A model generated the notes under the pieces. That model made no database searches, was not told where the DNA came from, and saw nothing but the letters and a program-made list of their open reading frames with translations. A stretch of DNA of 64,000 nucleotides from Paenibacillus sp. CC-CFT747 (GTDB lineage: Bacteria > Bacillota > Bacilli > Paenibacillales > NBRC-103111): the NCBI GenBank assembly GCA_030323305.1, contig CP106741.1, positions 5,145,501 through 5,209,500 on the forward strand, written 5' to 3'. This document shows, piece by piece, positions 8,082-17,199 of this stretch. How positions within the stretch are numbered: the first letter of the stretch is position 1; the number at the start of each line of letters is the position of its first letter. The position numbers and the translations under genes were made by a program.

Positions 8082-8597
8082 TTACTTTACGGAATTCAAA
8101 TGCTCTTCCAGACGATCCCATGTTTCGGTAATGCCCTGCATCATTCCCATATCCATAACCGTCTTAAGGGCTTCCGCCGATACATACTGAGCGCGGTTAA
8201 CGAGTTTCGTCTTCCCGTCCATTTCGATAAATTCCAACGTGATCTCGGTTGCGGGGAGGGTCTCGTTAACGCCGCCTTCGGCATCGGAGAAATAATCCTT
8301 ATATTGGAACATTTCCGGCTCGGCAATGTCCCCATAAATGCCTTTCCCCCAGGATTCCATACCGTAAAAATCCCCCTGGTTCTTATCGACACATTTCATG
8401 CAGTAGTGCCATACGCCGCCCGGACGGAAATCGATGTTGCATACGGGAAGCTCCCAGCCACGTGGTCCCCACCAGCGCTTAAGATGTTCTGGATCCTTAA
8501 ACATTTTGAATACAAGCTCACGCGGCGCATTAAAGACTCGTTCCAGCACCAGCACCCGTTCATTCTCCACTCTTGAAACCATCGTTTGATTAGCCAT
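8082..8597 (-). CDS. SRPBCC / AHSA1-like domain protein
   Basis: A 171-residue protein of the START-like AHSA1 (activator of Hsp90 ATPase homologue) family. Hallmarks are ERVFNAPRELVFKMFKDPEHLKRWWGP, GGVWHYCM and the C-terminal MGMMQGITETWDRLEEHL. The start follows TAAGGAGGATG. Such genes are regularly paired with ArsR-type repressors, as here. They probably bind a hydrophobic ligand in a deep cavity; the ligand is not known. Confidence 0.9.
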   Translation of the reverse strand: MANQTMVSRVENERVLVLERVFNAPRELVFKMFKDPEHLKRWWGPRGWELPVCNIDFRPGGVWHYCMKCVDKNQGDFYGMESWGKGIYGDIAEPEMFQYKDYFSDAEGGVNETLPATEITLEFIEMDGKTKLVNRAQYVSAEALKTVMDMGMMQGITETWDRLEEHLNSVK

Positions 8598-8626
8598 TTA
8601 CCTTCATCCTCCTTATTTTCATTCCA

Positions 8627-8971
8627 TTATAGGTCTTCTTTTGTTTGAACTTCCCTTAAGTAATTCTCCAAGCTGTCGAATCGTTCCTCCATTTCGCTGC
8701 GGAAGGTTCTAACCCATGAATCCATCGCTTGAAAAGGTCCGGGCCGCAGCTTATAGATCCGGCGGTTGGCTTCCGCCTTTACTTCGAGCAGACCCTTGTC
8801 GGTAAGAATCTTCAAATGCTTCGAGGCATGAGGCTGGCTTACCCCCAACCGGCCGGCAATTTCCCCCACAGTCAAGGGACCGTGCCGCAGCAGTTCCACG
8901 ATATCCACTCTGATCCTTGCGGCTAATGCGCTTAGTGTTGTCATCTCCAATGCCTTATGGTTCCCTGGCAT
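8627..8971 (-). CDS. ArsR-family winged-helix repressor
   Basis: A small dimeric repressor of about 114 residues. The helix-turn-helix is LTVGEIAGRLGVSQPHASKHLKILTDKGLL, followed by the wing EANRRIYKLRPGPF. There is no metal-binding CxC in the recognition helix, so it is not a classical metal sensor. The start at ATG 8969-8971 has GAGGTGAG at good spacing; an upstream GTG (8980) is less likely. It heads the operon with SRPBCC and VOC genes and probably represses it through the palindrome in the promoter spacer. Confidence 0.88.
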   Translation of the reverse strand: MPGNHKALEMTTLSALAARIRVDIVELLRHGPLTVGEIAGRLGVSQPHASKHLKILTDKGLLEVKAEANRRIYKLRPGPFQAMDSWVRTFRSEMEERFDSLENYLREVQTKEDL

Positions 8972-9048
8972 GCCGCTCACCTCATCATGTGCTGGTCTAT
9001 CGGATAGGCTTCTCTCCTTCCCATCGGGTTCGTTTTCCTGATGACCTA

Positions 9049-9078
9049 AATATACACTTAAAGGAATATTCCTGTCAA
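9049..9078 (-). promoter_or_regulatory. Sigma-A promoter of the ArsR operon
   Basis: On the minus strand a perfect TTGACA (complement at 9073-9078) and TATATT (9049-9054) are 18 bases apart, about 80 bases upstream of the ArsR start. Confidence 0.7.
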
Positions 9079-9086
9079 GGAATATT
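9062..9086. promoter_or_regulatory. Candidate ArsR operator
   Basis: The perfect palindrome AGGAATATTCCT (9062-9073) lies within the promoter spacer. Its left half is repeated as AAGGAATATT at 9077-9086. A repressor bound here would block RNA polymerase. Autoregulation by the ArsR protein is inferred from position. Confidence 0.55.
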
Positions 9087-9096
9087 TTAAAGAATG

Positions 9097-9134
9097 CAAG
9101 GCACCGGTTTTAGTCCGGTGCCCTTGTAGTTTTT
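9097..9134. terminator. Rho-independent terminator
   Basis: The stem CAAGG-CACCGG / CCGGTG-CCCTTG has a seven-base loop and a T run on the plus-strand side; the minus-strand side is weaker. It lies between the DUF6241-like gene end and the ArsR promoter and insulates the two units. Confidence 0.65.
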
Positions 9135-9184
9135 GCCCGTTCTGCAGATCTCGTCTTTATGTCAGCGGTCAGGAACGGATCGGA

Positions 9185-9771
9185 TTATTTGAAGGTTTTT
9201 TCAATAAACTCTTTTTCTTCAGCTGCACTTAAAATTCCTTCCGCTTTTCCCAAGTTTCCGCCTTCCAGGCCCCAGAAGAAATTATGGTCCTGGTCGACGG
9301 TTGAGAAGTCTCCTGCCTTCCACTTACGGGCTATCTCCAGAAGCTTTTCTGGTGCTCCCACTCTGGATGGTGCTCCACGATCTGGGCAACCGTCTCCACT
9401 CGGTCGGGCAGCATTTGAACGCTTGTCCACTTGGCGTCCGCTTTAACCTTTTGATGGGACATGTGATGCATAAGCGCTACTATGGTGCTTTCCTCCTCCG
9501 GTTCTTTCCGTTCACCATTCGCCAGTTGAAGAAAAGCTTGCTTGGCGAAGGGTTCGCCCATGGTAAAATCGGCCGTCGCTTCAGGAGCTCCGGAGGCCGC
9601 TGGAGTCGGACTTGGACTGGAACTTGGACTAGGAGCCGGAGAGGCTTCGGAAGGAGGAGCGGCAGGGGAGGGCACCGCCTGATCGGTGATGCTGAAATAG
9701 GCCAAGGCTCCTCCAAACAGAACAACTATGGCAGAGAGAGACGTAAGGACGATTTTTTTCGTTGAATTCAT
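9185..9771 (-). CDS. DUF6241-like membrane-anchored protein (frameshifted)
   Basis: The N-terminus has a basic stretch and one transmembrane helix (IVLTSLSAIVVLFGGALAYF), then a Pro/Ser/Ala-rich linker of about 40 residues. The conserved domain follows: IVALMHHMSHQKVKADAKW, then, after a one-base frameshift near 9341, EKLLEIARKWKAGDFSTVDQDHN, LEGGNLGKAEGIL and EEEKEFIEKTF-like end. This pattern fits the Bacillales DUF6241 family of unknown function. The start follows AAGGAGATC. The restored protein would be about 195 residues and face the outside of the cell. Confidence 0.7.
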
Positions 9772-9926
9772 GGCTGCAGATCTCCTTGTTGGATTGAAAA
9801 GGTTTTGGCCCTCTCGTGGTTATCTCCATTATACCTTAAGAGCCTCTTCAGAATTTTTTGCCATCAGGGCCGTAACTCTTACTACCAAAGGATTCGTAAT
9901 CCGGCTCCAAATTACGGCCGAACATG

Positions 9927-9950
9927 AAAAGAAGCCGCTTAGCAGCGGCT
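9927..9950 (-). terminator. Rho-independent terminator
   Basis: The stem AGCCGCT / AGCGGCT is followed on the minus strand by TCTTTTC, just downstream of the truncated murE. Confidence 0.65.
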
Positions 9951-9958
9951 CCCTGTTC

Positions 9959-10308
9959 TCAACTCGATTCTTCTTTCATGCGGCTGCATATGGCCTTTTT
10001 CGCTTCTTCGCGGTCATCAAAAGGTATGGTGCGGTCATGCAGGATTTGATAAGGTTCATGTCCCTTTCCTGCAATAAGAATAATATCCCCTGGCTCCGCC
10101 ATGAATATGGCACGCCGTATGGCCTGCCGCCGGTCGGGTTGTTTTTCGTAAGGGCAAATCACCGCCTGATTCTCATATAACCCGGGCTCCATGTCTTGAA
10201 TGATTTGGTCGGGATCCTCTTTGCGCTCGAGAGACCCGTTATTTCGATCGCGGTATCACCCGAGATCCGGGCGGTCGGCAGCTGTTGTACCAGTTCCTTG
10301 AGTTCCAA
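9959..10308 (-). pseudogene. murE remnant with large internal deletion
   Basis: The minus-strand start (TTG 10306-10308 behind AAAGGAGGG) opens MELKELVQQLPTARISGD..IEITGLSS, the N-terminus of UDP-MurNAc-tripeptide synthetase. Directly after, in another frame, comes the extreme C-terminus of MurE: RKEDPDQIIQDMEPG, then AIRRAIFMAEPGDIILIAGK and PFDDREEA. MurE is about 490 residues; only about 27 N-terminal and 95 C-terminal ones remain, and the ATP-binding and central ligase domains are missing. A true internal deletion or an assembly collapse would both explain it. A functional murE must exist elsewhere. Confidence 0.75.
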
Positions 10309-10460
10309 ATGATCCCTCCTTTGTCGATGTTTTCTCTTCTATTAGATTCTATTCGCTTTCGGGAGCAATGAAAACCCACTAATCAAAGGAGTAATTCAGG
10401 GAACTGACACTGGGCGGGTGAATAAACTGAAGGCAAATGGCTTACAGGAGGGATGGATCA

Positions 10461-11887
10461 TTGATTTGGGTTAGAAGATCACGTTTGGTTAAAGTGTCAG
10501 GCATCAGCCCTTATCCGAACTGCAAAATCGGCGGACCGGGAGCCCATTTTCTTAATACGGCCGTGGAGCCATGGGTGGCCGTCACCCCCTCCCAACGAAA
10601 TCGGGTAAGCCGCATCTGCTAGGCATCTGGCAGCAGGACCGTTGGTCCAACGGCGGAGCGCGGGGAGTGGTGGCGGCCTTCTCGCTAGACGGAGGAAGAA
10701 CCTGGAGACGGAGGACGCTGCCCTTTAGTCAATGCGCAGCACCCAACGTAAATTTAGAACGGGCTTCCGATCCGATTGTCTCCATTGGCCCCGATGGGAA
10801 AGCCTATGCTTCGGCCCTTTCTTTAAGTAAAAGCCCGAACGGAACGGATGTCACCCAGTCGACCATCACCGCCGCTACCTCTTCGGACATGGGCCAAACA
10901 TGGAAGAATCTCCGGGTCATCCAATCGGATAAAGGTCCCTGGATCGTCAATGATAAAGAACTCATCACGGCGGATCCCACCAGGGCCGGCACCGCCTATA
11001 TCGTATGGAACCGGGGGACGGCCACGACTGTCGCCACTATCTTCAGCAAGACGACGGACGGAGGCCGGTCGTGGAGCAAGCCGAAGGTCATTTTCCCGCC
11101 CGGGGAGGGAAACCAGACGTTCGGCAACCAGATCATCGTGGATGCGAGGACCGGCACCTTGTACAATTTTTTCAACTGGACCAAGGGGACGGCTTCAAAG
11201 AACCCCGAAAACTGGATCACGGTCCAATCGTCCAAAGATGGAGGGCAAACATGGTCCAAGGGCCGGATTATCGCTCCCTTCGACTCGGTGGCGGTCGTGG
11301 ATCCCGTCACAGGCAAAACGATTCGCGGCGGCGGAGACATGCTGCCCGAGGCGGCCATCCATCAGCGGACCGGGGAGCTCTATGTCGTGTGGCAGAGTGC
11401 GAAGTTCAGCGCAGGCAAATACGATGAAATCGCCCTCACCCGTTCGACGGATGGAGGAATTACCTGGAGTTCTCCCATCCGAGTCAATCCTCCTTCCGGG
11501 ACGGCTGCCTTCACCCCTATGGTGCGCATCAATGAAGCCGGCGTGGTGGGCGTGACCTATTACCGGATTGTGAACAACCGGCACAGTCCCAAAACGCTTC
11601 CCGTCGACTACTGGTTCACCTGCTCCACGGATCACGGCCATACCTTCCGGCCTCCCCTGCGAATTACCAAACCGTTTAATCTGCTGCGCGCTCCCGAAAT
11701 TACTTCTCCTTTTTCACCGGGTCTCTTTATTGGGGATTACCAAGGGCTGGAAACCTCCGGCAACGGCTTTCATTTGTTCTTCTCCAAAGTCAATCGCCCG
11801 TCAGCCAAGGATTCTGTTGGGGTGTATGCAACGGAGGTTAAAGTCAGCCAAATTCGCTGGCCCTTCCGGAAAAGACCGGTTAAATGA
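10461..11887 (+). CDS. BNR/Asp-box (sialidase-like) beta-propeller protein (frameshifted)
   Basis: A protein of about 475 residues from TTG 10461 (AGGAGG eight bases upstream). A frameshift near 10600 joins NCKIGGPGAHFLNTAVEPWVAV to LLGIWQQDRWSNGGARG. At least six Asp-box motifs (S/T-x-D-x-G-x-T-W) are present: SLDGGRTW, SSDMGQTW, TTDGGRSW, SKDGGQTW, STDGGITW and STDHGHTF. These form propeller blades as in sialidases. No typical signal peptide is visible, and the arginine triad of true sialidases cannot be confirmed, so glycosidase activity is uncertain. Confidence 0.75.
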
Positions 11888-11888
11888 A

Positions 11889-11929
11889 AGGAAGCCGCTC
11901 CACCTAAACAGGCGGGACGGCCTTCCTCT
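11889..11929 (+). terminator. Probable Rho-independent terminator
   Basis: An imperfect stem AGGAAG-CCG / CGGCCTTCCT is followed by CTTT directly after the BNR gene stop. Confidence 0.5.
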
Positions 11930-12063
11930 TTGTCGAGCGGATAAAGAGGTCTCCTGCTTATTGCGGTAGACTTAAGGTTAAACATCATCCGGCAGTAACT
12001 TTTTGCGGGTTATCTCGTCTAACTACATATGGAAAAAGAATCCAATCGAAAAGGAGTCCTTAC

Positions 12064-13663
12064 ATGAAGATCCGCAAGTTCTCTTTGGCTTTGCTGGCCT
12101 TATCCCTTGCTCTGCCGGCCGGAGCCTCCGTTCTGCATGCTGAAAATCACGCCCCGGCGTCCGCTATCGGAACCCCTTAAGCCGTGTTCTCTCTACGGAC
12201 ATTGTGGCTTATGTGAATAAGCTGCCCATTCCGTCTTTTAATGTCGACGGCTATACGGCGGTGGCGGCGGAGGATCTTCGCCATTACGGATTCGAGGTGG
12301 CGTGGGTACCGGCCGAGCATAAAGTGGTCATTTACCGCAGCGGGGAAAAGCCGCTCTCTCCCCTGCCCGCCCCTTCTTCCCCGCTTCCGGTCGGAACGAA
12401 GATCGGCGACGTGCTCTACACGGATATCCAAGCCTTCTACGGGAATACTCCGATCCCTTCCTACAACATAGGAGGACGGACCGCCGTTCGGCTGAACGAC
12501 CTGGATCCGTTCGGAGATTTGGCCTACGATAACGGAAACCGGACCCTTACCTTCACGCCCGAGGCGCTCCCGGAAGCGGAGCACGCGCAGGTGCAAGCTC
12601 CTCTGACGATTCAAGAAACCGGCTCTGTCCGGCTGGATTCTATTCAGTATGGGGAAGAGGTTATTACCTATAAGGGAGAAGAAGTGGGCCTTATCTCGAA
12701 TGGTCCCCCCTCTTGGACGTCCAATGGATGGCCGGCAAACTGGGTTATTCCGTCTCCGCATGGGGAGATGGCCATCTATTGATTCAGAAAGGACCCTACC
12801 GGTTCGACCTGAGCAAGGGGGCCTCCTCCGTTCCCCTTACCTGGTTTGGCGGGCTCGTGCAGGAGTACCCGATCATTACCCCTCCTGTCGAGGCCAACGG
12901 AAGACTATATGCCCATGAGCTCGATCTGAAGCAGCTGTTCGGCTATGACTATGACTGGCACAACGATACGCGGACGCTGAATATTGAATACCGGGAATTT
13001 CTCGTGATGGATTGGGGCGTAACGGAAAGCTTGACCAATTATTCTTATAAGGTTGAGGCGGAGGGCTTCCTGCACGGGAACAAACTGATGCCGGAGCTGC
13101 GGGTCGGGAACTGGCTGAACGGCAGCTATACAAGCGGAGGGGCCTCTGTCTACCAGAAGGCGGAGAATCCCGGTGCCCTTCCTTTGTACCGGTTTGGAGC
13201 GGTAACCCCGGCGGACCTGGGCTCCAACGACATCAACGTCGTCTTCAGCTCCAACCAGCGGATCCTCTACCAGAAATCGGTCAACGTGGATTTGACGATG
13301 CAAACGGTAGAGCCCATAATCGACTGGAGCGGCCCGGTCGGCTATGGAGATTTCACCGAGCTTTCCTCTGTAGGTCCCTCCAAGGCTTACCAAACAACGG
13401 AAGGGAATCGATTTGAAGTGAGCGGCCAAGCAGCCAAAAAAATAGGCGGTGGGATTACCTTTAAGGTGGAGAAGCAGCAGGAGAACGGAGAGTACCGATT
13501 CGTCTCCCAAATCAGCGCCCCCTTTGAAGGAAATGAATTTCACGCTATTCTTCCTCTGGAGAACGGGAAGGGGCTGTACCGGATTACCTCCGTTAGCCTG
13601 CTCAGCTATCCACGCGGAACCGGCTCCAAGGAAATCGCCAAATGGTATGTGGAGAAGCCGTAA
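12064..13663 (+). CDS. Secreted stalk-domain protein (frameshifted)
   Basis: The ATG at 12064 follows AAAGGAG and opens a Sec signal peptide (MKIRKFSLALLALSLALPAG). Frameshifts near 12170 and in the C6 run at 12705-12710 break the frame. The restored protein is about 530 residues. It has repeats like the copper-amine-oxidase N-terminal/stalk domain (YVNKLPIPSFNVDGYTAVAA, DLRHYGFEVAW; and TPIPSYNIGGRTAVRLNDL, NRTLTFTP; and YAHELDLKQLFGYDYDW, TRTLNIEYR). The C-terminal half is beta-rich and ends in WYVEKP. Stalk domains usually display other modules on the cell surface. The role is unknown and no enzyme motif is seen. Confidence 0.7.
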
Positions 13664-13698
13664 TACAATCCATTTGGAAAAGCCAGGAGTCGGCGCAG

Positions 13699-14103
13699 CT
13701 ACCCCTCCACCATTTTTAGATAACGGATTTGTTTTCCATTGAACTTTACGATCAGAATCGATCCGCCTCTCTCCCGGGATTCATACAGCTCGGTACCTAT
13801 CGGAAGCTTGGTCGCCATTCCTTCTTCGAAAGGGAAACTGGACCTGTATCGTTTAGCAATCGTGCCCACCATCGAGCCTATGGTCAGTTCCGCTTGTTGA
13901 ACCCATTCCACTTCCCTTGCGTTGAGATAGACAAGTCCGTTGAATTGAATAAGATCCGCATCGGGAGATTGATCCAACACCTCCTCGGCTGTTGGATTAT
14001 GGGTGGCAATAGCTGGGGAGTCGACCACGGAACGACTCTTCTCGGACGGCATGCAGCCTGTAAGAGTTAGCAAAAGGACAAGGAACGAAAGGAATGGTTT
14101 CAT
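13699..14103 (-). CDS. Lipoprotein of unknown function
   Basis: A 134-residue protein with a lipoprotein signal peptide; the lipobox LTGC places the modified cysteine at about residue 17. The mature part contains YLNAREVEWVQQAELTIGSMVG and a beta-hairpin-like C-terminus (GGSILIVKFNGKQIRYLKMV). The start follows AGGAGG. The family is not recognised. It is convergent with the stalk-domain protein. Confidence 0.75.
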   Translation of the reverse strand: MKPFLSFLVLLLTLTGCMPSEKSRSVVDSPAIATHNPTAEEVLDQSPDADLIQFNGLVYLNAREVEWVQQAELTIGSMVGTIAKRYRSSFPFEEGMATKLPIGTELYESRERGGSILIVKFNGKQIRYLKMVEG

Positions 14104-14178
14104 TTTTACTGCCTCCTATAGCAAGTAAGACGGTACGGAAGGTTATTATGTTTCAGAAGCATATAGGGCACAACCAAC

Positions 14179-14210
14179 AAAAAAATCCTCCTGCTCAGGC
14201 GGGAGGATTT
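14179..14210 (-). terminator. Rho-independent terminator
   Basis: A hairpin AAATCCTCC..GGAGGATTT followed by a T run on the minus strand, downstream of the secreted 329-residue protein gene. Confidence 0.75.
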
Positions 14211-14253
14211 ATCATTTTGCAGAACTGAGATATGGTCCGTTCGTCGTTCCTTA

Positions 14254-15243
14254 TTATGGTGTAGCGCTGTACCCGTTGAAGTAATGCACTCCGTCGTGGG
14301 CGGTATCCCCGGGTGCTGTCCTTCGGTTGGTGTTAAACCAGAGCTTATCGCCATTGGCGATTCCGACGCTCTCGATCTCAAATAGATCGGGGTAGGTCGA
14401 TGATGTAATACGGAACGAGAGATTATCATCCGAATAGATGGTACCCGAGGCCGTAGAAATATTCCGATACACCAGAACGATGCTTACATTCTCATACGTA
14501 AGGGGAACATAGATGGTATTGTTATAATACCCGAAGCCTTGGGAAACATACGAGCTGATATTCGAAATGGTACTGCCGTTGACCAAGGCATCGGACGTAT
14601 TCAGGGTGAAGCCGTAGGTGGCATTGATCGTGCCGCTGTTAGCTGTCAGAGGCAGCGTTCCCCGATAGAGAGTAAGGCCGGACTTGAAGAGGAAGTAGAT
14701 GTGGCTCGCGTCTTTGCTGGTGATGGCTACACCCGACATTCCTTTGTCTACCCCGTTGTACTGGATTGTGTAGTTCCCTACTTTGTAGTAGGTCGTTCCC
14801 ACATATTTCAGCTTCACGAGGCTCATGCTTCCGGCTTTCATGGTGATAACGAACATATAGTATTCACCGTCAATCGTGCTGAGCACCATATCATTGGCAT
14901 GGCCGAGGTAGTTATTGTAGGTGGTCCCGTTGTCTCCATTGGTCATGAGAGTGGTCGTTCCGTCGCTCATTCGGGTCCGGTAAATGACGGCCTTGGTGTC
15001 GTCTCCGTTAATTTTGACCGAATAAGTGTAAGAAGACCCCACGGCAAAACCTTGAGCAGCATAACAATCATTGGCATTTCCTAGTGTGGCCATCGTGGTG
15101 TAGGTATTGTAATACGCGGCGCTGGCTGTAATCGGCAACAGAAAAGCCATACATAAGAGCAGTACCAGAAAAGTAGTAAAGCGCTTCCTTCTTGTCCATG
15201 ACTTTATCCTCGTTCCCGTTCCTCTTGCCGGCATAATCGTCAT
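14254..15243 (-). CDS. Secreted beta-propeller-like protein of unknown function
   Basis: An intact 329-residue protein. It has a long basic N-region and a hydrophobic signal segment (FTTFLVLLLCMAFLLPITASA), and the mature part starts near residue 43. The rest is rich in Gly, Thr, Tyr and Asn with repeated beta-strand patterns (YYNNTIYVPLTYENVSIVLVYRN, GDKLWFNTNRR), suggesting a propeller. The start ATG follows GGAGGTTAG. Some resemblance in style to helveticin-like propeller proteins was considered but is not secure. The function is unknown. Confidence 0.7.
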   Translation of the reverse strand: MTIMPARGTGTRIKSWTRRKRFTTFLVLLLCMAFLLPITASAAYYNTYTTMATLGNANDCYAAQGFAVGSSYTYSVKINGDDTKAVIYRTRMSDGTTTLMTNGDNGTTYNNYLGHANDMVLSTIDGEYYMFVITMKAGSMSLVKLKYVGTTYYKVGNYTIQYNGVDKGMSGVAITSKDASHIYFLFKSGLTLYRGTLPLTANSGTINATYGFTLNTSDALVNGSTISNISSYVSQGFGYYNNTIYVPLTYENVSIVLVYRNISTASGTIYSDDNLSFRITSSTYPDLFEIESVGIANGDKLWFNTNRRTAPGDTAHDGVHYFNGYSATP

Positions 15244-15416
15244 TCCCTAACCTCCATAAAATGGATTTGAGTACGTCAATATATATTACCCTGAATCCGT
15301 CCCCATTCGGTGAATTTAGCCGTAAGAATTTTTGTTATTTTCGTAAAATTCTCATTCTTTTTTGGCACAAAAAAGGAGCCTGCCCTTAACGGTCATGGTT
15401 CCTTTTCCAAACCGAA

Positions 15417-15686
15417 TCAGCGGCTCTTAACCAGCAGTTCCACAGCTTCCTTCACCAGCTTGCCGGTGTCGTGGTTGCCTGCGGCCTGCTCGGCCAGGAT
15501 GCATTGCTGCAGGTTCTCCGCTACGATATGGGCGATGGCTTTGTCCGACGCATTGCGGATGGCCGACAGCTGAGCCACCACTTCTTTGCATGGCTTCTCT
15601 TCATCCATCAGCCGGAGGACTCCCCGGATCTGGCCCTCGATTCTTCTCAGCCTTGTTTTCATTGCGTCCGTGTAGTTATAATCCAA
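15417..15686 (-). CDS. CsoR/FrmR-family repressor, CstR-like persulfide sensor
   Basis: An 89-residue all-helical DUF156 regulator (TRLRRIEGQIRGVLRLM). It has Cys33 and Cys62 in the positions used by CsoR/CstR. At the place where copper-sensing CsoR has its ligand histidine, the protein has Asn58 (VAENLQQC). That Cys-Asn-Cys arrangement and the ending EAVELLVKS match CstR, which senses persulfides through a dithiol. The start is TTG behind GGCGGGG. No rhodanese or sulfur-oxidation gene is adjacent, so its target may be only itself or lie elsewhere. Confidence 0.85.
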   Translation of the reverse strand: MDYNYTDAMKTRLRRIEGQIRGVLRLMDEEKPCKEVVAQLSAIRNASDKAIAHIVAENLQQCILAEQAAGNHDTGKLVKEAVELLVKSR

Positions 15687-15719
15687 CGATTTCCCCGCCT
15701 TTCACATGATACAGGTACA

Positions 15720-15763
15720 GGTATCCCTATTGCTAGTATACCCTCAGAAGGATAAAGGGACAA
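15720..15763 (-). promoter_or_regulatory. Promoter and candidate operator of the CstR-like gene
   Basis: On the minus strand TTGTCC (complement 15758-15763) and TATACT (15735-15740) are 17 bases apart. The -10 region overlaps GGTAT...ATACC (15720-15742), an interrupted inverted repeat of the kind bound by CsoR/CstR repressors. Confidence 0.5.
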
Positions 15764-15822
15764 ATGGTATACGATAGTGTCGGAAGACGAATCCTAATCG
15801 GTAATCTGCTGAAGAAACGCCT

Positions 15823-16715
15823 TTATGTCCCTATCTCCTGAAGCCGTTCCCGGCTGAACCGGATCCATTCCCGGGCGGCAAAGGACAGATACCCTTCCTT
15901 GCGCCACATCATGGCGAGCCTCCACGGTATGATAGGATCGTTCAAAGATACGACACGAATCTTCCCGGGATCCAGCTGCCGGCAGATGGTCGTCGGGAGC
16001 AGGGCCACCCCAGCCTCTCCGCCGCCATCCGGCTGATGAAATCCCATTGGGCGCTTTCATAGGCAACCCGCGGCTCGAAGCCCGCCTCCCGGCAGGCCGC
16101 CAGAATCCGGTCGTTAAGGGCAAAGTCTTCCCGGAACAGAATAAAGGGCTCCCGGGCCAGCTCGGCCAGCCGGATGCTCTCCTTGTCGGCAAGCGGATGT
16201 AAGGGAGAAAGCACGAGCTGGAGGGTTTCTTCTACGAATACATAGCCATCCAAGGCGGAATCCCCTGTGGGGAGCAGGATGACCGCGACATCGAGACCTC
16301 CCCCGCGCAGCTCGTTCTCCAGCTTCTTGGATCCGTCCTCCACCATGCGAATCGCAATGCCCGGGTAGCGCTCCCGGAATCTTCCCATCATTTCCGGAAA
16401 GAAGCTGGCGCCCACCATAGGCGGAAGCCCAAGCCTTATCGATCCTTTCCGGAAGCCGGTAAGGTCGTTCAACTCCTCCTCCAGGCTGCGGAAGGAACGA
16501 ACCATCGTTTCCGCATGGGCGGCTACCACCTTCCCGGCATCCGTGAGCTCGGCTTTCTTTCCCGTTCGGAGGAACAAGGTGACGCCCAGCTCATCTTCGA
16601 GTCTTTTGATCATTTTGCTGATGGTGGGCTGGGTGACGTGAAGCGCTTCAGCCGCTTTGGTAAAGCTGCCATGGCGGGCCACCTCCCAAACATAATTCAT
16701 ATCCCGGATATCCAT
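15823..16715 (-). CDS. LysR-family regulator, CidR-like (frameshifted)
   Basis: A protein of about 297 residues. The start ATG at 16713-16715 has AAAGGAG upstream. The N-terminal winged helix reads MDIRDMNYVWEVARHGSFTK..VTQPTISKMIKRLEDELG. The substrate-binding domain follows (RLGLPPMVGASFFPEMMGRF). One missing G in the G4 run at 16008-16011 splits the gene; after correction it continues VALLPTTICRQLD to QEIGT. It is divergent from the lrgA/cidA-like gene, the layout seen for CidR, which activates cidAB during overflow metabolism. That role is inferred from position. Confidence 0.82.
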
Positions 16716-16827
16716 ATAAACTCCTTTGCCGCATCTGTAGAATAGACAAATGGAATGAAAACCATTCCATCTATTCATTTTACCCATCAAAGCGGGAGGT
16801 GTACAATTTTCACAGGAGGGATTACTC

Positions 16828-17199
16828 TTGATTCGTTTCGGTAAAGGCGTCCTGCAAATATTATTTTTTATCTTGGTTTCTTATGGAATGAATGCGTGGG
16901 TGGGCTTCATGGGCTGGCCGGTTCCGGGAAGCATTCTGGGGCTGGGCTTCGTTTTTGTTCTGCTTCAACTAAAAATCCTCCCCCTGAACGCCGTCGAGCT
17001 AGGAGCGAAGTGGCTGCTTGCCGAAATGCTCCTGTTCTTTATTCCGTCCGCGGCCGGGGTTGTCGAATATAAGCCCATGCTCCTCAGCAGCGGTCCGCAA
17101 ATTCTACTGGTCGTCCTAACCGGTACCGCTCTCGTCATGGGTTGTGCCGGCTTGGCGGCGGAGCTGATCATCAGTCGCAAAGGGAGGAAGATGCCATGA
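16828..17199 (+). CDS. CidA/LrgA-family holin-like membrane protein
   Basis: A 123-residue protein with four hydrophobic helices (ILFFILVSYGMNAWVGFM, PGSILGLGFVFVLLQL, LLAEMLLFFIPSAAGVVEY, ILLVVLTGTALVMGC). It is typical of the CidA/LrgA family, which modulates murein hydrolase activity or export. The start is TTG 16828 behind AGGAGGG. Its stop overlaps the start of the next gene (ATGA). Confidence 0.9.
   Translation: MIRFGKGVLQILFFILVSYGMNAWVGFMGWPVPGSILGLGFVFVLLQLKILPLNAVELGAKWLLAEMLLFFIPSAAGVVEYKPMLLSSGPQILLVVLTGTALVMGCAGLAAELIISRKGRKMP

Noticed and set aside
7803..8576. Plus-strand open frame of 257 codons
   Set aside because: It runs antisense to the VOC and SRPBCC genes, which have clear family motifs and ribosome sites.
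15180..15195. Second cre-like stretch (TAAAGCGCTTCC)
   Set aside because: It lies within the signal-peptide coding part of a secreted protein gene and has mismatches at the outer bases.
16640..16655. TGAAGCGCTTCA, a cre-like palindrome
   Set aside because: It lies inside the helix-turn-helix coding part of the LysR gene, away from any promoter; probably coding coincidence.
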